Assembly: GCF_021730305.1 (NCBI RefSeq)
Contig: NZ_CP032674.1
Location: forward strand, 2,713,001-2,777,000
Reading direction: 5' to 3'
DNA length: 64,000 nucleotides
Origin: Xanthobacter sp. YC-JY1
Lineage (GTDB): Bacteria; Pseudomonadota; Alphaproteobacteria; Rhizobiales; Xanthobacteraceae
Below, piece by piece: positions 33,309 through 42,892 of this stretch (the first letter of the stretch is position 1; the number at the start of each line of letters is the position of its first letter). The notes beneath the pieces were generated by a model, which made no database searches, was not told where the DNA came from, and saw only the letters and a list, made by a program, of their open reading frames with translations. The translations under genes were made by a program, and so were the position numbers.

Positions 33309-34372
33309 GCGCCGGAAGCTACCCGACGCCGCCGCCGAAGGCGATAGCGCCGCGCGATGGGCCCGATGTCGTGGGCGATCAGCACGTTGTCGAGGAATTG
33401 GCGGGCACTTTCCCGCCACGTATAGCGCAGCGCGAAGCGGCGGGCGGCGGCGGGCGACAGCTCCAGCGCCTTGAGGCAGGCGGTGCGCAGATCCTCGTCA
33501 AGGATACCCACCTGCTCCGTCGCATCGGCCAGCACGTCGGTCGGGCCGGTAACAGGATAGGCGGCGACCGGCAGGCCGCTCGCCAGCGCCTCCAGGAGCA
33601 CGATGCCGAAGGTATCGGTGCGGCTCGGGAAGCAGAAGACATCGCAGGCGGAATAGACCTGCGCCAGATCCTCGCCCTCCTTCGAGCCGAGGAAGTGCAC
33701 GGCGGGAAACCGTTCCTTCAGGCTGGCGAGGGCCGGGCCACTGCCCACCACTACCTTGGAGCCGGGCAGATCGAGTTCGAGGAAGGCCTCGATATTCTTT
33801 TCTACCGCCACGCGCCCGACGAAGAGATAGACCGGCCGCGGCAGGTTCAGCGTCGCCTCGGGGCGGGGGCGGAACAGGTCCGCATCCACGCCGCGCGACC
33901 AGCGCATCAGCCGCTTGAAGCCGCGGGCTTCCAGATCCCGCTCCAGCGTGGCGGTGGAGACCATCACGCCGCCGCCGGCATTGTGGAACGAGCGCAGCCA
34001 CGCATAGGTCAGCCGCTCGGGCACCGGGGCGCGGGCGGCGAGGTATTCCGGAAATTTGGTGTGATAGGAGGTGGTAAAGGTGCGGCGCGAGGCGATGCAC
34101 GCCCGGCGGACCAGGATGCCGATGGGCCCCTCGGTCGCGATATGCACGAAGTCCGGCTGCAGCGCCTCGATGCGCCGCATGATCATGCGCGGCGTGGCGA
34201 GGGCGAGCCGGATCTCGTTGTAGGTGGGCAGCGGAACCGTGCGAAAGCCCTGCGGGCTGAGGAACTGCATGTCCGCACCCAGGCTCTCCGCCTCGCGGGC
34301 GGTATGCTCCAGGGACCGCACCACGCCGTTGATCTGGGGATGCCACGCATCGGTGGCGACAAGAACCCGCAT
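33305..34372 (-). CDS. agt: GT4 glycosyltransferase, Agt-like diacylglycerol glycosyltransferase
   Basis: This 355-residue GT-B glycosyltransferase begins with LVATDAWHPQINGVVRSLEH. The donor-binding C-half has FVGRVAVEKNIEAFL and the E-x7-E motif in SRTDTFGIVLLEALASGLPV. The GPIGILVRRACI block also fits the GT4 family. It lies directly downstream of a PlcP-like phosphoesterase with a 1 nt overlap (TGATG). That pairing is known from alphaproteobacteria, where Agt glycosylates diacylglycerol released by PlcP under phosphate limitation. The role is inferred from this context; an alpha-mannosyltransferase is the alternative. Confidence 0.8.
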   Translation of the reverse strand: MRVLVATDAWHPQINGVVRSLEHTAREAESLGADMQFLSPQGFRTVPLPTYNEIRLALATPRMIMRRIEALQPDFVHIATEGPIGILVRRACIASRRTFTTSYHTKFPEYLAARAPVPERLTYAWLRSFHNAGGGVMVSTATLERDLEARGFKRLMRWSRGVDADLFRPRPEATLNLPRPVYLFVGRVAVEKNIEAFLELDLPGSKVVVGSGPALASLKERFPAVHFLGSKEGEDLAQVYSACDVFCFPSRTDTFGIVLLEALASGLPVAAYPVTGPTDVLADATEQVGILDEDLRTACLKALELSPAAARRFALRYTWRESARQFLDNVLIAHDIGPIARRYRLRRRRRVASGA

Positions 34373-35184
34373 CAGGCCGCCGCGCGCGCCCCCTCGACCA
34401 CCTCGCCCTCCTCAGCCGGAGCCTTCTTGTCCAGCTTGCGGGTCCAGGAGATGATCTCAAGGCGGCCATCATCATGCTCGGCGATGGCCGTGCAGCTCTC
34501 GACCCAGTCGCCGCAATTCACGTAGCGGACGCCGAACTGCTCGTGGATCACGGCGTGATGGATGTGGCCGCAGATGACCCCATCCACGTCCGAGCGCTTG
34601 GCCTCGTCGGCCACCGCCTCCTCGAACTTGCCGATATAATTGACCGCGTTCTTCACCTTCAGCTTCGCCCACTGGCTGAGCGACCAGTAGGTGAGGCCCA
34701 GCCGGCGGCGGATCTTGTTGACGTAGGTGTTGATGGTGAGCGCGGCCGAATAGGCCCAGTCTCCCAGGAAGGCGAGCCAGCGGGCATGCCGCACCACCAC
34801 GTCGAAGATGTCACCGTGGATGACGAGATAGCGCTTGCCGTCCGCCGCCTCGTGGATCGCGCGCTCCACCACTTCGATCCCGCCGAAGTGCGTGCCGTAA
34901 TAGTCGCGCAGGAATTCGTCGTGGTTGCCGGGCAGGTAGACCATGCGCGCGCCCTTGCGGCCCTTGCGCAGCAGCTTCTGCACCACGTCGTTGTGCTTCT
35001 GCGGCCAATACCAGTTGGCCTTCAGCCGCCACCCATCGACGATATCGCCGACGAGATAGACGGTATCGGCATCATTATACTTGAGGAAATCAAGCAGCAA
35101 TTCGGCCTGGCAACCCTTGGTGCCGAGGTGCACGTCGGAGATGAAGAGGGCGCGAAAGCGGCGCGCTTCAGGACTGTCGCTCAC
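34372..35184 (-). CDS. plcP: LpxH-like metallophosphoesterase, PlcP-type phospholipase C candidate
   Basis: This 270-residue calcineurin-like phosphoesterase has the metal motifs ISDVHLGTKG, LVGDIVDGW, LPGNHDEFLRD, VIHGDIFD and VICGHIHHAVI. It resembles UDP-2,3-diacylglucosamine hydrolase, but the alphaproteobacterial PlcP phospholipase C belongs to the same family and is about this size. PlcP cleaves phosphatidylcholine-type lipids to diacylglycerol. The neighbouring agt gene supports PlcP over LpxH. It is the first gene of the minus-strand run. Confidence 0.82.
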   Translation of the reverse strand: MSDSPEARRFRALFISDVHLGTKGCQAELLLDFLKYNDADTVYLVGDIVDGWRLKANWYWPQKHNDVVQKLLRKGRKGARMVYLPGNHDEFLRDYYGTHFGGIEVVERAIHEAADGKRYLVIHGDIFDVVVRHARWLAFLGDWAYSAALTINTYVNKIRRRLGLTYWSLSQWAKLKVKNAVNYIGKFEEAVADEAKRSDVDGVICGHIHHAVIHEQFGVRYVNCGDWVESCTAIAEHDDGRLEIISWTRKLDKKAPAEEGEVVEGARAAA

Positions 35185-35809
35185 GCCCTATACCTCCACC
35201 TTCCCGCAGCCCGCCAGCGCAGCCGTAACGGCCGAACCCCGGCTAAGGCGGCATCGTGGCACCCATAAGGCGCCCCGTTCAAGTTCGCCGGCGGGCTTGC
35301 CGAACAGCTTGCAGAGCGTCCGTCATGCCGACCTTGCACGGTCCGGACTTAGCCGGAGTCGTGTATCCCTTTTATGACGTCGCCGGTCCAAAAGGAAGGC
35401 CACATGCCCAATCACGCGGCTTGCACAGATTAAATGCAGATCGGGCAGGCATTGGAAAGACGGCTAATAGTCGAAGCCCTGCGCAATGAAGACGTTCCCT
35501 GCCGCGCGAACCCGGACGACCTGTCGAATCGTCGCCACTCAACTCTGCCGACGCGCCCGGACGGTGCCCGTTCGAACCACGGCCGGCCTCTATGGAGCCG
35601 CGACATATTGGCTGCCGCTGCCTCCCCGCACATGACCTAACGTCATCCTCGCCTCTCGAAGTTCGCCTTCGTCCGCAGGAAAAAACATCCCGCCGCCATT
35701 GACCTAGGCCCCAGACCGCGCCAGCGTGCGCCGCCTTGGACGGAGCAGCTGACCCTAGCGCTGCCCGCCCGAACAAGAACAACGCCATACATCCCATCAG
35801 GAGCTCCCG
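35185..35809. other. Gene-poor 625 bp region upstream of plcP and the FAH-family gene
   Basis: No frame here looks like a real protein. A well-placed AAGGAAGG lies before a nine-codon frame at 35404-35433 (MPNHAACTD), which could be a leader peptide but has no support. On the minus strand 35362-35380 reads gtcataaaagggatacac, with one half resembling a Pho box. The end of the region carries AGGAG for the FAH gene. Confidence 0.3.
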
Positions 35810-36658
35810 ATGAAGCTGGTCCGCTTCGGCGAATTTGGACGAGAGAAGCCGGGTCTAATCGATTCAGACGGCAAGGTCCGCGACCTGTCCGGCATCATCG
35901 CGGATCTCAACGGCGAGACCCTCGCCCCCGAGAGCCTGAAGAAGATCGCGGGCGTCGATCCCGCCTCCCTGCCGCTCGCTCCGGAAGGCGCTCGCCTCGG
36001 CGCCTGCGTCGCCCGTCCCGGCAATTTCGTCGCGGTCGGCCTCAACTTCGCGGACCACGCCGCCGAGACCAACAATCCCATCCCCGAGGAGCCGGTGCTC
36101 TTCAACAAGGCGCCAAACTGCATCGTCGGCCCGAATGACGACGTGATGATTCCCAAGGGCTCGCTGAAGCTCGACTGGGAGGTTGAGTTCGCCTTCGTCA
36201 TCGGCAAGCGCGCCCGCTATGTCGAGGAGAAGGACGCTCTCGACTACGTGGCCGGCTACTGCATCTGCAACGACGTCTCCGAGCGCCATTTCCAGATCGA
36301 GCGCTCCGGCCAGTGGATGAAGGGCAAGGGCTGCGAGACCTTCGGGCCCCTCGGCCCCTGGCTCGTCACCACCGACGAGATCCCGGACACCTCCACCCTC
36401 GCCATGTGGCTGGAAGTGAACGGCGAGCGCGTCCAGAACGGCTCCATGAAGACCATGATCTTCCGCATCCCGTTCCTGGTGCACTACATCAGCCAGTTCA
36501 TGGTGCTCGACCCCGGCGACGTCATCACCACCGGCACCCCGCCCGGCGTCGGCCTCGGCTTCAAGCCGCCGCGCTTCCTGAAGGCCGGCGACGTGATGCG
36601 CGTGGGCATCGAGGGCCTCGGCGAGCAGCAGCAGACCGTGGTGCCGTTCAAGCTCTGA
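35810..36658 (+). CDS. Fumarylacetoacetate hydrolase (FAH) family protein
   Basis: This 282-residue protein has the FAH fold. KAPNCIVGPND is followed by the metal ligands in LDWEVEFAFVIG, then CNDVSERHFQ, KGCETFGPLGPWLVT and ITTGTPPGVGLG. Family members hydrolyse or decarboxylate acylpyruvates in aromatic or ureide breakdown. The length and N-terminal MKLVRFGEFG are typical of the 2-hydroxyhepta-2,4-diene-1,7-dioate isomerase/ureidoglycolate lyase subgroup. It has AGGAG upstream and stands alone, so the pathway is unknown. Confidence 0.9.
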   Translation: MKLVRFGEFGREKPGLIDSDGKVRDLSGIIADLNGETLAPESLKKIAGVDPASLPLAPEGARLGACVARPGNFVAVGLNFADHAAETNNPIPEEPVLFNKAPNCIVGPNDDVMIPKGSLKLDWEVEFAFVIGKRARYVEEKDALDYVAGYCICNDVSERHFQIERSGQWMKGKGCETFGPLGPWLVTTDEIPDTSTLAMWLEVNGERVQNGSMKTMIFRIPFLVHYISQFMVLDPGDVITTGTPPGVGLGFKPPRFLKAGDVMRVGIEGLGEQQQTVVPFKL

Positions 36659-36665
36659 GACGAAG

Positions 36666-36693
36666 GAGGCGGCGGGCATCCTCCCGTCGCCTC
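36666..36693. terminator. Inverted repeat between convergent genes
   Basis: GAGGCG (36666-36671) and CGGG (36673-36676) pair with CCCG (36683-36686) and CGCCTC (36688-36693), with one G-T position between the arms. It lies between the FAH gene and the end of the convergent DUF4166 gene. No T-run follows. Confidence 0.4.
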
Positions 36694-38353
36694 ATGCCTC
36701 GGCTTCATCAGGTACCAGCCAGCCGCGATAACGTACGATTCTGCCAACCCTCGGCAGAGAAATCGCCACGTCGAACGTCACCCGTCCCTCTGCATCCATG
36801 CTTTCGATCGTTTCACTGATCGGCAGAAGCGCGCGCGGCAATGGAAGGCCGGCGCAATACCCGGCGACCACTGGGTAGGCCAGCCGCCCTCCCACCACGT
36901 TCAGCGCGATGTCGAAACTCAGCGGTCCGAACCGCTCCCGCAGGATTCCCGCACCAGCGCGCGCGAGACGGGACCGCAGCGGCCGGCCGGCGAACCGCCG
37001 CTCCCAAATCTCAGCCTCTCCACGCCGCTCCATCCTGACCTTCACCGGGATGGCAGTCCCGGGCGCCGGGAACCCCATGAGCATTCGGACGAGCCGCGCC
37101 AGATGCCCCGTTCCCTCCTCGACGTCCGCCTCGCCGCTCCAACGCCGGACATCCATGACCGTGTGGAGGTCACGCACTGCCGGCGGAAGCGCGCCGAACG
37201 CGGCTCCCAACGTTTCGGCGAACACGAGCGGGAATTCCCGCGCCGTACTTTCGGTGGAAATATCGAGGTTCGCCATGGCCGCCTCGGCCTCGGCCAGCGC
37301 AAACTCGGCCACACAAGGCCTCGCTCCCGGGGGCACCTTGCCCGCCAGCAGCCTCTCAAACATCACCCGGGCCGGAACGGCGGGCACGTGCGGCCCCTCA
37401 CCCGAGCCCGCCAGCAGCACCCATGCGCGCACCTCCGCCCGGCCCTGTCTGGTAAGCCCGGAGACGCACACGCGCATGCCACCCGCATCGGTGCCGAAAG
37501 GCTTAAGCCGCTCCGCGACCCACTTGAGAGGACGCGCCAACGGCGCGATGCTTCCCAAGAGCCCCCAGCGTACCGGCATGGACAGGATCAAAAGTCCGGC
37601 GTGCATGGTTTTCAGTTCGAGCCCGGCGCGGAACACCACCGAGCGCGCCCGGAAGCATCGCGGGAAAAGCTCCAGATCGGGGGCTGCATTGACGCTGGCC
37701 CACCGTCCGGACAGGGGCGGCTTCCCGGATAGGCTTAGCGAGACGCACTCAAGGCCGCTCCATCCCGGAACGCTCTCTGATCGCCCTCCCCGCCACATGC
37801 GTATCGGGCGGCCTGCCTGGCCGACGATGGCGCGCACCACGGAGAGGCCGCGCGGTGCCCGGTTGCCGGGAAGGATGACTGTATCCACGAGATGGATGTC
37901 GTCCATGTCTTCGGCTAGGTCCACCACGGCGGCGGACGACAAAGCGGGCACGCTCGAAACGCCAGACAAAACTGCAAGGCCAGCCTTCCGCGCGACATCA
38001 TCGAGTCGCGCGATACCTATGGTAAATGCCGGATCGTCCGAGAGATCGAGATAGTGCGCCCCGGCCGCGAGCGCCGCCTCGGCGACGCGATATGGCCGTG
38101 CGCCATATGACTGAAACGGGCCTGCCGCATCAATGACGAGGAACGGCGACAGGCTTGCAATCCGCGCCGCCAGCGCCGGGTCCTCCCGATCGATTATGTC
38201 CGGCCGGCCGCCGTGGACGGCGCAGAAGGCAACAGCGGCGTTCCGGTCGCGGCCTGCGACAATGAGATCGATCCCTTCGACGCGGGCGAGGGCCATGCTG
38301 ATGCGAGAGCCGAAGACCCCGTAGCCTCCGAGAACGAGGACGACCTCAAGCAA
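36692..38353 (-). CDS. Saccharopine-dehydrogenase-like Rossmann protein with C-terminal DUF4166
   Basis: This 553-residue protein starts at once with a nucleotide-binding fold (VLVLGGYGVFGSRISMALAR). The saccharopine-dehydrogenase-like pattern AGPFQSYGARPYRVAEAALA and HYLDLSDDPAF follows. From about residue 380 a DUF4166 domain appears (GTGHLARLVRMLMGFPAPG to the end). The start is TTG, overlapping the DCC gene by 8 bp. That close packing and the absence of a better start support it. The reaction is unknown; the fold implies NAD(P)-dependent chemistry. Confidence 0.8.
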   Translation of the reverse strand: MLEVVLVLGGYGVFGSRISMALARVEGIDLIVAGRDRNAAVAFCAVHGGRPDIIDREDPALAARIASLSPFLVIDAAGPFQSYGARPYRVAEAALAAGAHYLDLSDDPAFTIGIARLDDVARKAGLAVLSGVSSVPALSSAAVVDLAEDMDDIHLVDTVILPGNRAPRGLSVVRAIVGQAGRPIRMWRGGRSESVPGWSGLECVSLSLSGKPPLSGRWASVNAAPDLELFPRCFRARSVVFRAGLELKTMHAGLLILSMPVRWGLLGSIAPLARPLKWVAERLKPFGTDAGGMRVCVSGLTRQGRAEVRAWVLLAGSGEGPHVPAVPARVMFERLLAGKVPPGARPCVAEFALAEAEAAMANLDISTESTAREFPLVFAETLGAAFGALPPAVRDLHTVMDVRRWSGEADVEEGTGHLARLVRMLMGFPAPGTAIPVKVRMERRGEAEIWERRFAGRPLRSRLARAGAGILRERFGPLSFDIALNVVGGRLAYPVVAGYCAGLPLPRALLPISETIESMDAEGRVTFDVAISLPRVGRIVRYRGWLVPDEAEA

Positions 38354-38780
38354 TGAGCCGCGCCTTCAGCTCCGCTGACGGCGCAGGACACGCCTGCCGC
38401 CCGAAGCGATAACGGTTGCGGGCAATGAGATCGTACAGCGGATCGGAGACCACCCGCGGGATCCAGCCCAAGGGACGCAAGGCCATCCACGGCCACCCCA
38501 GTGCGCCCATGGCCGCCGCGAAGGCCTGAAGCCGCATATGAGCGCGGCCGGAGACGATGACGATGTTGGTCTCCATGAGGTCCGGATCCAGCCCGTGCCG
38601 CGCATAGAGAGCCCGCCCGGGCTCCGACTGGGCGGTCACGAACAGAAACCGCCGCTCCCGGTCATGGCGAGCAATGAAGCGCGCGAAGGCCGAACAGAAA
38701 ACGCAGGCGCCATCGAAGACGATGAGATCCTGTTCGGGCGGAAGGGATTCCATGGAAAGACCTGCAGTTAGGGCACCCAT
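38346..38780 (-). CDS. DCC-family thiol-disulfide oxidoreductase-like protein
   Basis: This 144-residue protein has the DCC family opening LIVFDGACVFCSAFARF, where DGxCxxC provides a thioredoxin-like CxxC. It continues with DRERRFLFVTAQSEPGRALY and ends in the conserved PLYDLIARNRYRFGR. I start it at ATG 38780, one base after the Mg2+ ATPase stop with GAGGGA upstream; ATG 38753 is an alternative. It couples the ATPase gene to the DUF4166 gene in one transcript. Confidence 0.88.
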   Translation of the reverse strand: MGALTAGLSMESLPPEQDLIVFDGACVFCSAFARFIARHDRERRFLFVTAQSEPGRALYARHGLDPDLMETNIVIVSGRAHMRLQAFAAAMGALGWPWMALRPLGWIPRVVSDPLYDLIARNRYRFGRQACPAPSAELKARLIA

Positions 38781-38781
38781 C

Positions 38782-41409
38782 CTATCCCTCGGTGCCGGCG
38801 CGTCCACGGGGCCGCGGTCCTCCCACGGCAAAATGCTTCACGCCCTCCGCGCAGAACAGATACGCAAGCGTAATGCCGGCGACGGCAAGGAGAGTCGTCG
38901 CCGGGAGCGGCACGAAGCCGAACCAGCCCCCAACGCCGCTCAGGGGCACCACGAATGCGACCGCCAAGGCGCCCAGGGCTGAGATGATCAGCGTCCGGTC
39001 CGGCGGCGTCGCGCCGAGGGGCAGGCGGGTGCGAATGAGGAAGACCACCAGCACCTGGGTGGCGATGGATTCCAGGAACCAGGCGGTGCGGAAGGCCTCC
39101 ACGCCCGTGTTGAGCAGCAGCAGCAGCACACCGAAGGTGAGGAAGTCGAACAGCGAGGAGAGCGGACCCATTACCGCTGCGAACCGCACCAGCCCTTTCA
39201 TGTCCCACTGCTGGGGCGTGGCGAGGTCCGCCTCGTCCACCGCGTCGAAGGGGATGCCGACCTCGGAGAGGTCGTAGAGCAGGTTGTTGAGCAGGATCTG
39301 GGTGGCGAGCAGCGGCAGGAACGGCAGGAACAGGCTGGCCGCCGCCATGGACAGCATGTTGCCGAAGTTAGAGCTGGCACCCATCCGCACATATTTCAGG
39401 ATGTTGGCGAAGGTCCGCCGCCCCTCCTCCACCCCGTCCGCCACAACGTCGAGGTCGGGCGCGAGCAAGATCATGTCGGCGGCAGCACGCGCCACGCCCG
39501 TCGCGCCGTCCACCGAGAGGCCGACATCGGCGAGCTTCAGGCCCGGCGCGTCGTTCACGCCGTCGCCGAGGAAGCCCACGGTCTCGCCGTTGGCCATCAG
39601 CGCCCGCACCACCCGCACTTTCTGATTGGGCGTCATCCGCCCGAAGACGTTCACGCTGCGCACGCGCACCCGCAGCGCATCGTCGGACAGGTGCGCGACC
39701 TCGGCGCCGGAGAGCATGTCAGCGGCATCGATGCCCAGTTGCCCGGCGACGTGGGCGACCACCGTGGGGTCATCCCCCGACAGCACCTTCACCTTGACCC
39801 CCGCCGCCGCAAGCCGCGTGAGCGCATGGGCGGCGGTGGGCTTGGGCGGGTCCTCGAACAGGCAGAAGCCTTCCAGCACGAGGCCGGATTCGTCCTCCGG
39901 CTCAAGGCTGCCGGTCCGGGCCATGCCGTCCGGGGTGCCGGCGCGCGTCGCCACGGCAATGGCCCGAAGGCCCTGCTCCGCATGACGCTTCAACTGCGCG
40001 GCGAGAGCGGCGCGGGCCTCGGCATCAAGTTCTACAATGGTGTCACCTACGCGGCGGCTGGTGCAGACGTCCATCACCGCTTCCGGCGCCCCCTTGCAGA
40101 CGAGGAGGCGCTCGGCGATGCCTTCCCCCGCACGCTCCGCCAGCACCGAGCCGCGGCGGCGCTCATAGCCGAAGCCAAGGCGGGAGGGGGCGGACCAGCC
40201 ATCCGCCGCATTCGGCGCAGCGGCGGCGAGGGCCGTGTCCATCCAGCTGCGATCACCGGCCAGTTCCGCGCACAGGGCGGCAAGCTCGGCGGGCCGATGC
40301 GCCGCCTGCCCGCCTCCATCCTCGCTGGCGGCGAGCACGATCTCGGCGGAGGTGAGGGTGCCGGTCTTGTCGGTGCAGAGCACCGTCATGGCACCGAGGT
40401 CGTGGATGGCGGTGAGCCGCTTCACGATCACCTTGCGCTGCGCCATGCGCACCGCCCCGCGCGAGAGCGTGACGGTGGTAATCATGGGCAGCAGCTCGGG
40501 CGTGAGGCCCACCGCGAGCGCCACCGCGAACATGAGCGATTCCAGCAGCGGCCGCCCCAGCACGAGGTTCACCGCCAGCACCGCCAAGGACAGCACGCCG
40601 GCCGCGCGGGCGATGACGAAGCCCAGAGCCCGCAGATCGCGCTGGAAGGGCGACAGGCCGGCATCCTCGGCCAGAAGGGCAGCGGCGGCGCCGAACAGGG
40701 TCCCTCTGCCGGTGGCCACAGCGAGCGCCACCGCCTCGCCGCTCTGCGCCACCGCGCCCCGGAACAGGGCATTCGTCGCCTCCGCCGCGACGGTGGACGA
40801 GACCGCTCCGGGTCGCTTCTCCACGGCATAGGGCTCGCCCGTGAGTGCGGCCTCGTTCGCGGAAAAGCCGTCGGCGGAGAGAATCACCGCATCCGCGGGG
40901 ATGATGTCGCCCGTGCGCACGCGGAACACGTCGCCGGGCACGATCCGATCGGTGGGGAGCGTGGCGAAGACGCCGTCGCGGCACACCTCTGCGGTGAGCG
41001 CGACCTGCTCGCGCAGTGCCGCCGCGGCCTTGGAAGCCCGCGCCTCCTGCACCGTGTCGAGACCGATGGAGGCGACGATGACGAGGATGATGATGACCGC
41101 GCTCGCCGCATCGCCCGTCGCGGCCGAGACCCCGGCGGCAACGAGCAGCATGAGCATCAGCGGCTCGAGCAGGCGGCGCAGCAGCGCGCGGACCGGGGTC
41201 GTGCGGCTCGGCGGCTTGTCGAGGTTAGGCCCGAAGCGATCGAGCCGCTCGGCGGCGTCACTGGAGGATATCCCCGCGGTGCCGCAGCCGAGTTTCTGAC
41301 AGAGGGCGTCCGGCATCTCCGTCCAGAACGCCCCCTCGCCGGCATCGACGGAATGCAGGGCCGCGCCGCCGGGGGCCTTGCCTTGCGAACCCTGTCCGGC
41401 GATCTCCAC
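38782..41409 (-). CDS. mgtA: Mg2+-transporting P-type ATPase (MgtA/MgtB)
   Basis: This 875-residue P3B-type ATPase imports Mg2+. The phosphorylation site DKTGTLTSAEIV is near residue 345. NEAALTGEPYAVEK corresponds to the TGES loop and GDGVNDAPGLKLADVGLSVD is the hinge. C-terminal helices include LLNNLLYDLSEVGIPFDAVD, a signature of the Mgt group. The GTG start at 41409 has GGAGG six bases upstream. No MgtL leader or Mg2+ riboswitch was evident in the 110 bp upstream. It heads a three-gene overlapping run. Confidence 0.95.
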   Translation of the reverse strand: MEIAGQGSQGKAPGGAALHSVDAGEGAFWTEMPDALCQKLGCGTAGISSSDAAERLDRFGPNLDKPPSRTTPVRALLRRLLEPLMLMLLVAAGVSAATGDAASAVIIILVIVASIGLDTVQEARASKAAAALREQVALTAEVCRDGVFATLPTDRIVPGDVFRVRTGDIIPADAVILSADGFSANEAALTGEPYAVEKRPGAVSSTVAAEATNALFRGAVAQSGEAVALAVATGRGTLFGAAAALLAEDAGLSPFQRDLRALGFVIARAAGVLSLAVLAVNLVLGRPLLESLMFAVALAVGLTPELLPMITTVTLSRGAVRMAQRKVIVKRLTAIHDLGAMTVLCTDKTGTLTSAEIVLAASEDGGGQAAHRPAELAALCAELAGDRSWMDTALAAAAPNAADGWSAPSRLGFGYERRRGSVLAERAGEGIAERLLVCKGAPEAVMDVCTSRRVGDTIVELDAEARAALAAQLKRHAEQGLRAIAVATRAGTPDGMARTGSLEPEDESGLVLEGFCLFEDPPKPTAAHALTRLAAAGVKVKVLSGDDPTVVAHVAGQLGIDAADMLSGAEVAHLSDDALRVRVRSVNVFGRMTPNQKVRVVRALMANGETVGFLGDGVNDAPGLKLADVGLSVDGATGVARAAADMILLAPDLDVVADGVEEGRRTFANILKYVRMGASSNFGNMLSMAAASLFLPFLPLLATQILLNNLLYDLSEVGIPFDAVDEADLATPQQWDMKGLVRFAAVMGPLSSLFDFLTFGVLLLLLNTGVEAFRTAWFLESIATQVLVVFLIRTRLPLGATPPDRTLIISALGALAVAFVVPLSGVGGWFGFVPLPATTLLAVAGITLAYLFCAEGVKHFAVGGPRPRGRAGTEG

Positions 41410-41519
41410 GGGCGGCCTCCGGCGCTGTTCGAGCCGCCGGGAGCCTAGAGCACTTTTACCGCCCGCCGGTACTGGCCTCGATCAAGAAACGACCGGGAAA
41501 GCGACCTTCCGCAGCGGCC

Positions 41520-42641
41520 TCATTGCATCGTCGTCGTGGCCAGCCAGCTCTTCACCGCGCCAAGGGCCTCGGTGCGGTTGCCGGTGCGGTGCTGGGCCTC
41601 CTGGAAGATGGCGAGCTGCGCATCGGCGCTGGTGCCCTCCTCGGCAATGGTGCGCACGCGCATGAGCGCGTCGAGACACCCCAGCGCTTCCGCGTCCGAG
41701 GCCACGAGGTTGACGAGCCCATCCACCGCATCCCGCACCGCCACGGCGCGGCGCTGGGCAAGGTCCACGAACGAGCCGTGGACGCCGTAGCGCTGGGCGC
41801 GCCACTTGTTCTCGTCGGCAATGGCCCGGTCCACCGGCCCCACATCGCGGTTGTGATGGGGATTGCGCACCAGGAAGCGCACCAGCGCGCGGTAGAGCGC
41901 CGCGATGGCCACCGTGTCGGTCGAGCGGGTGCAGCTGTCCGGCGCACGCAGTTCCAGGGTCGGCAGTTGGCGCGAGGGGCGGATGGCCCACCACACATAG
42001 CTCGAATCCGTGATGGCCCGCGCCGCCACCATGGCCTCCACATAGCGCTCATAATCGCCGTTGTTCTCGAACATCTCCGGCAGGCCAGTGCGCGGCAGCT
42101 CGTCATAGGCGGCGAGCCGGTAGCCCATCAGGCCGGTCTGCTTGGCGCCCCAGAAGGGCGAGGAGGTGGAGAGGGCGATGAAGTGGGGGATGTAAGAGAC
42201 AATGCGGCGCATCACGTCCACCCGCTCGTCCGGATCGGGCAGCTCCACATGCACGTGCAGGCCGCACACCATGTTGCGCTCGCCCAGCATCTTGAGGTCG
42301 TTCATCACGCCGTCGTAGCGGTTGGCCCGCGTGGCGCGCACGCCGTCCCAGGTGGCGGAGGGGTGGGTGCCGGAGGCGATGACGGCCAGCCCATGCTCGC
42401 CCGCGACGTCCGACACCGCATGGCGCAGGCCACGGATCTCGTCCAGCGCGCTGCCGATGCCGGTGGACGGGCGGGTCGCGATCTCGAGCTGGGACTGGAG
42501 CATCTCCACCGAAACGGCATCGCCGAGCCGCTCCTTCAGCTCATCGAAAAAGCCAGACGGCATGCGCCTTTGCACCGCCTTCGTCTGGGCATCGACGACG
42601 AAGAACTCCTCTTCGATTCCGAAGCTGTAATCGTTCGACAC
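41520..42641 (-). CDS. Carboxylate-amine ligase (YbdK/GCS2 family)
   Basis: This 373-residue protein belongs to the GCS2 family of ATP-dependent glutamate-cysteine-ligase-like enzymes. It shows [39 protein letters not shown], the [19 protein letters not shown] block and the [11 protein letters not shown] motif. YbdK of E. coli has weak gamma-glutamylcysteine synthetase activity. I prefer GTG 42641, because GGAGGG lies correctly before it inside a slightly longer frame that opens at 42653. The physiological product is unknown. Confidence 0.9.
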   Translation of the reverse strand: MSNDYSFGIEEEFFVVDAQTKAVQRRMPSGFFDELKERLGDAVSVEMLQSQLEIATRPSTGIGSALDEIRGLRHAVSDVAGEHGLAVIASGTHPSATWDGVRATRANRYDGVMNDLKMLGERNMVCGLHVHVELPDPDERVDVMRRIVSYIPHFIALSTSSPFWGAKQTGLMGYRLAAYDELPRTGLPEMFENNGDYERYVEAMVAARAITDSSYVWWAIRPSRQLPTLELRAPDSCTRSTDTVAIAALYRALVRFLVRNPHHNRDVGPVDRAIADENKWRAQRYGVHGSFVDLAQRRAVAVRDAVDGLVNLVASDAEALGCLDALMRVRTIAEEGTSADAQLAIFQEAQHRTGNRTEALGAVKSWLATTTMQ

Positions 42642-42892
42642 GGAGCCCTCCACAAAACCCGACTTTACGGCGAGCCAGTAACGCCCGCCCCATTGCGAAG
42701 TTCCGGGGAGACTGACGCCAAATCAGTCTAAATTTGGGCACCGATTCCTGTGTGCGATTGCGCCTTGAAGCTCAATATCTTCCCGCATCGCACGCGAGAT
42801 GGACAAAATACAAAGTAGTTTACGAACGAATCGCAAAAACTATTTTATGGGGATCGCTGGAACAAAAGTTCGATCTGGGCGTTTTAGCACCC

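Noticed and set aside
35372-35797. Minus-strand 141-codon frame in the gap before the FAH gene
   Set aside because: No ribosome-binding site, no recognisable sequence pattern and Ser/Arg-rich composition; treated as noncoding.
39691-41448. 585-codon plus-strand frame opposite mgtA
   Set aside because: Antisense shadow; the P-type ATPase motifs on the minus strand settle the coding strand.
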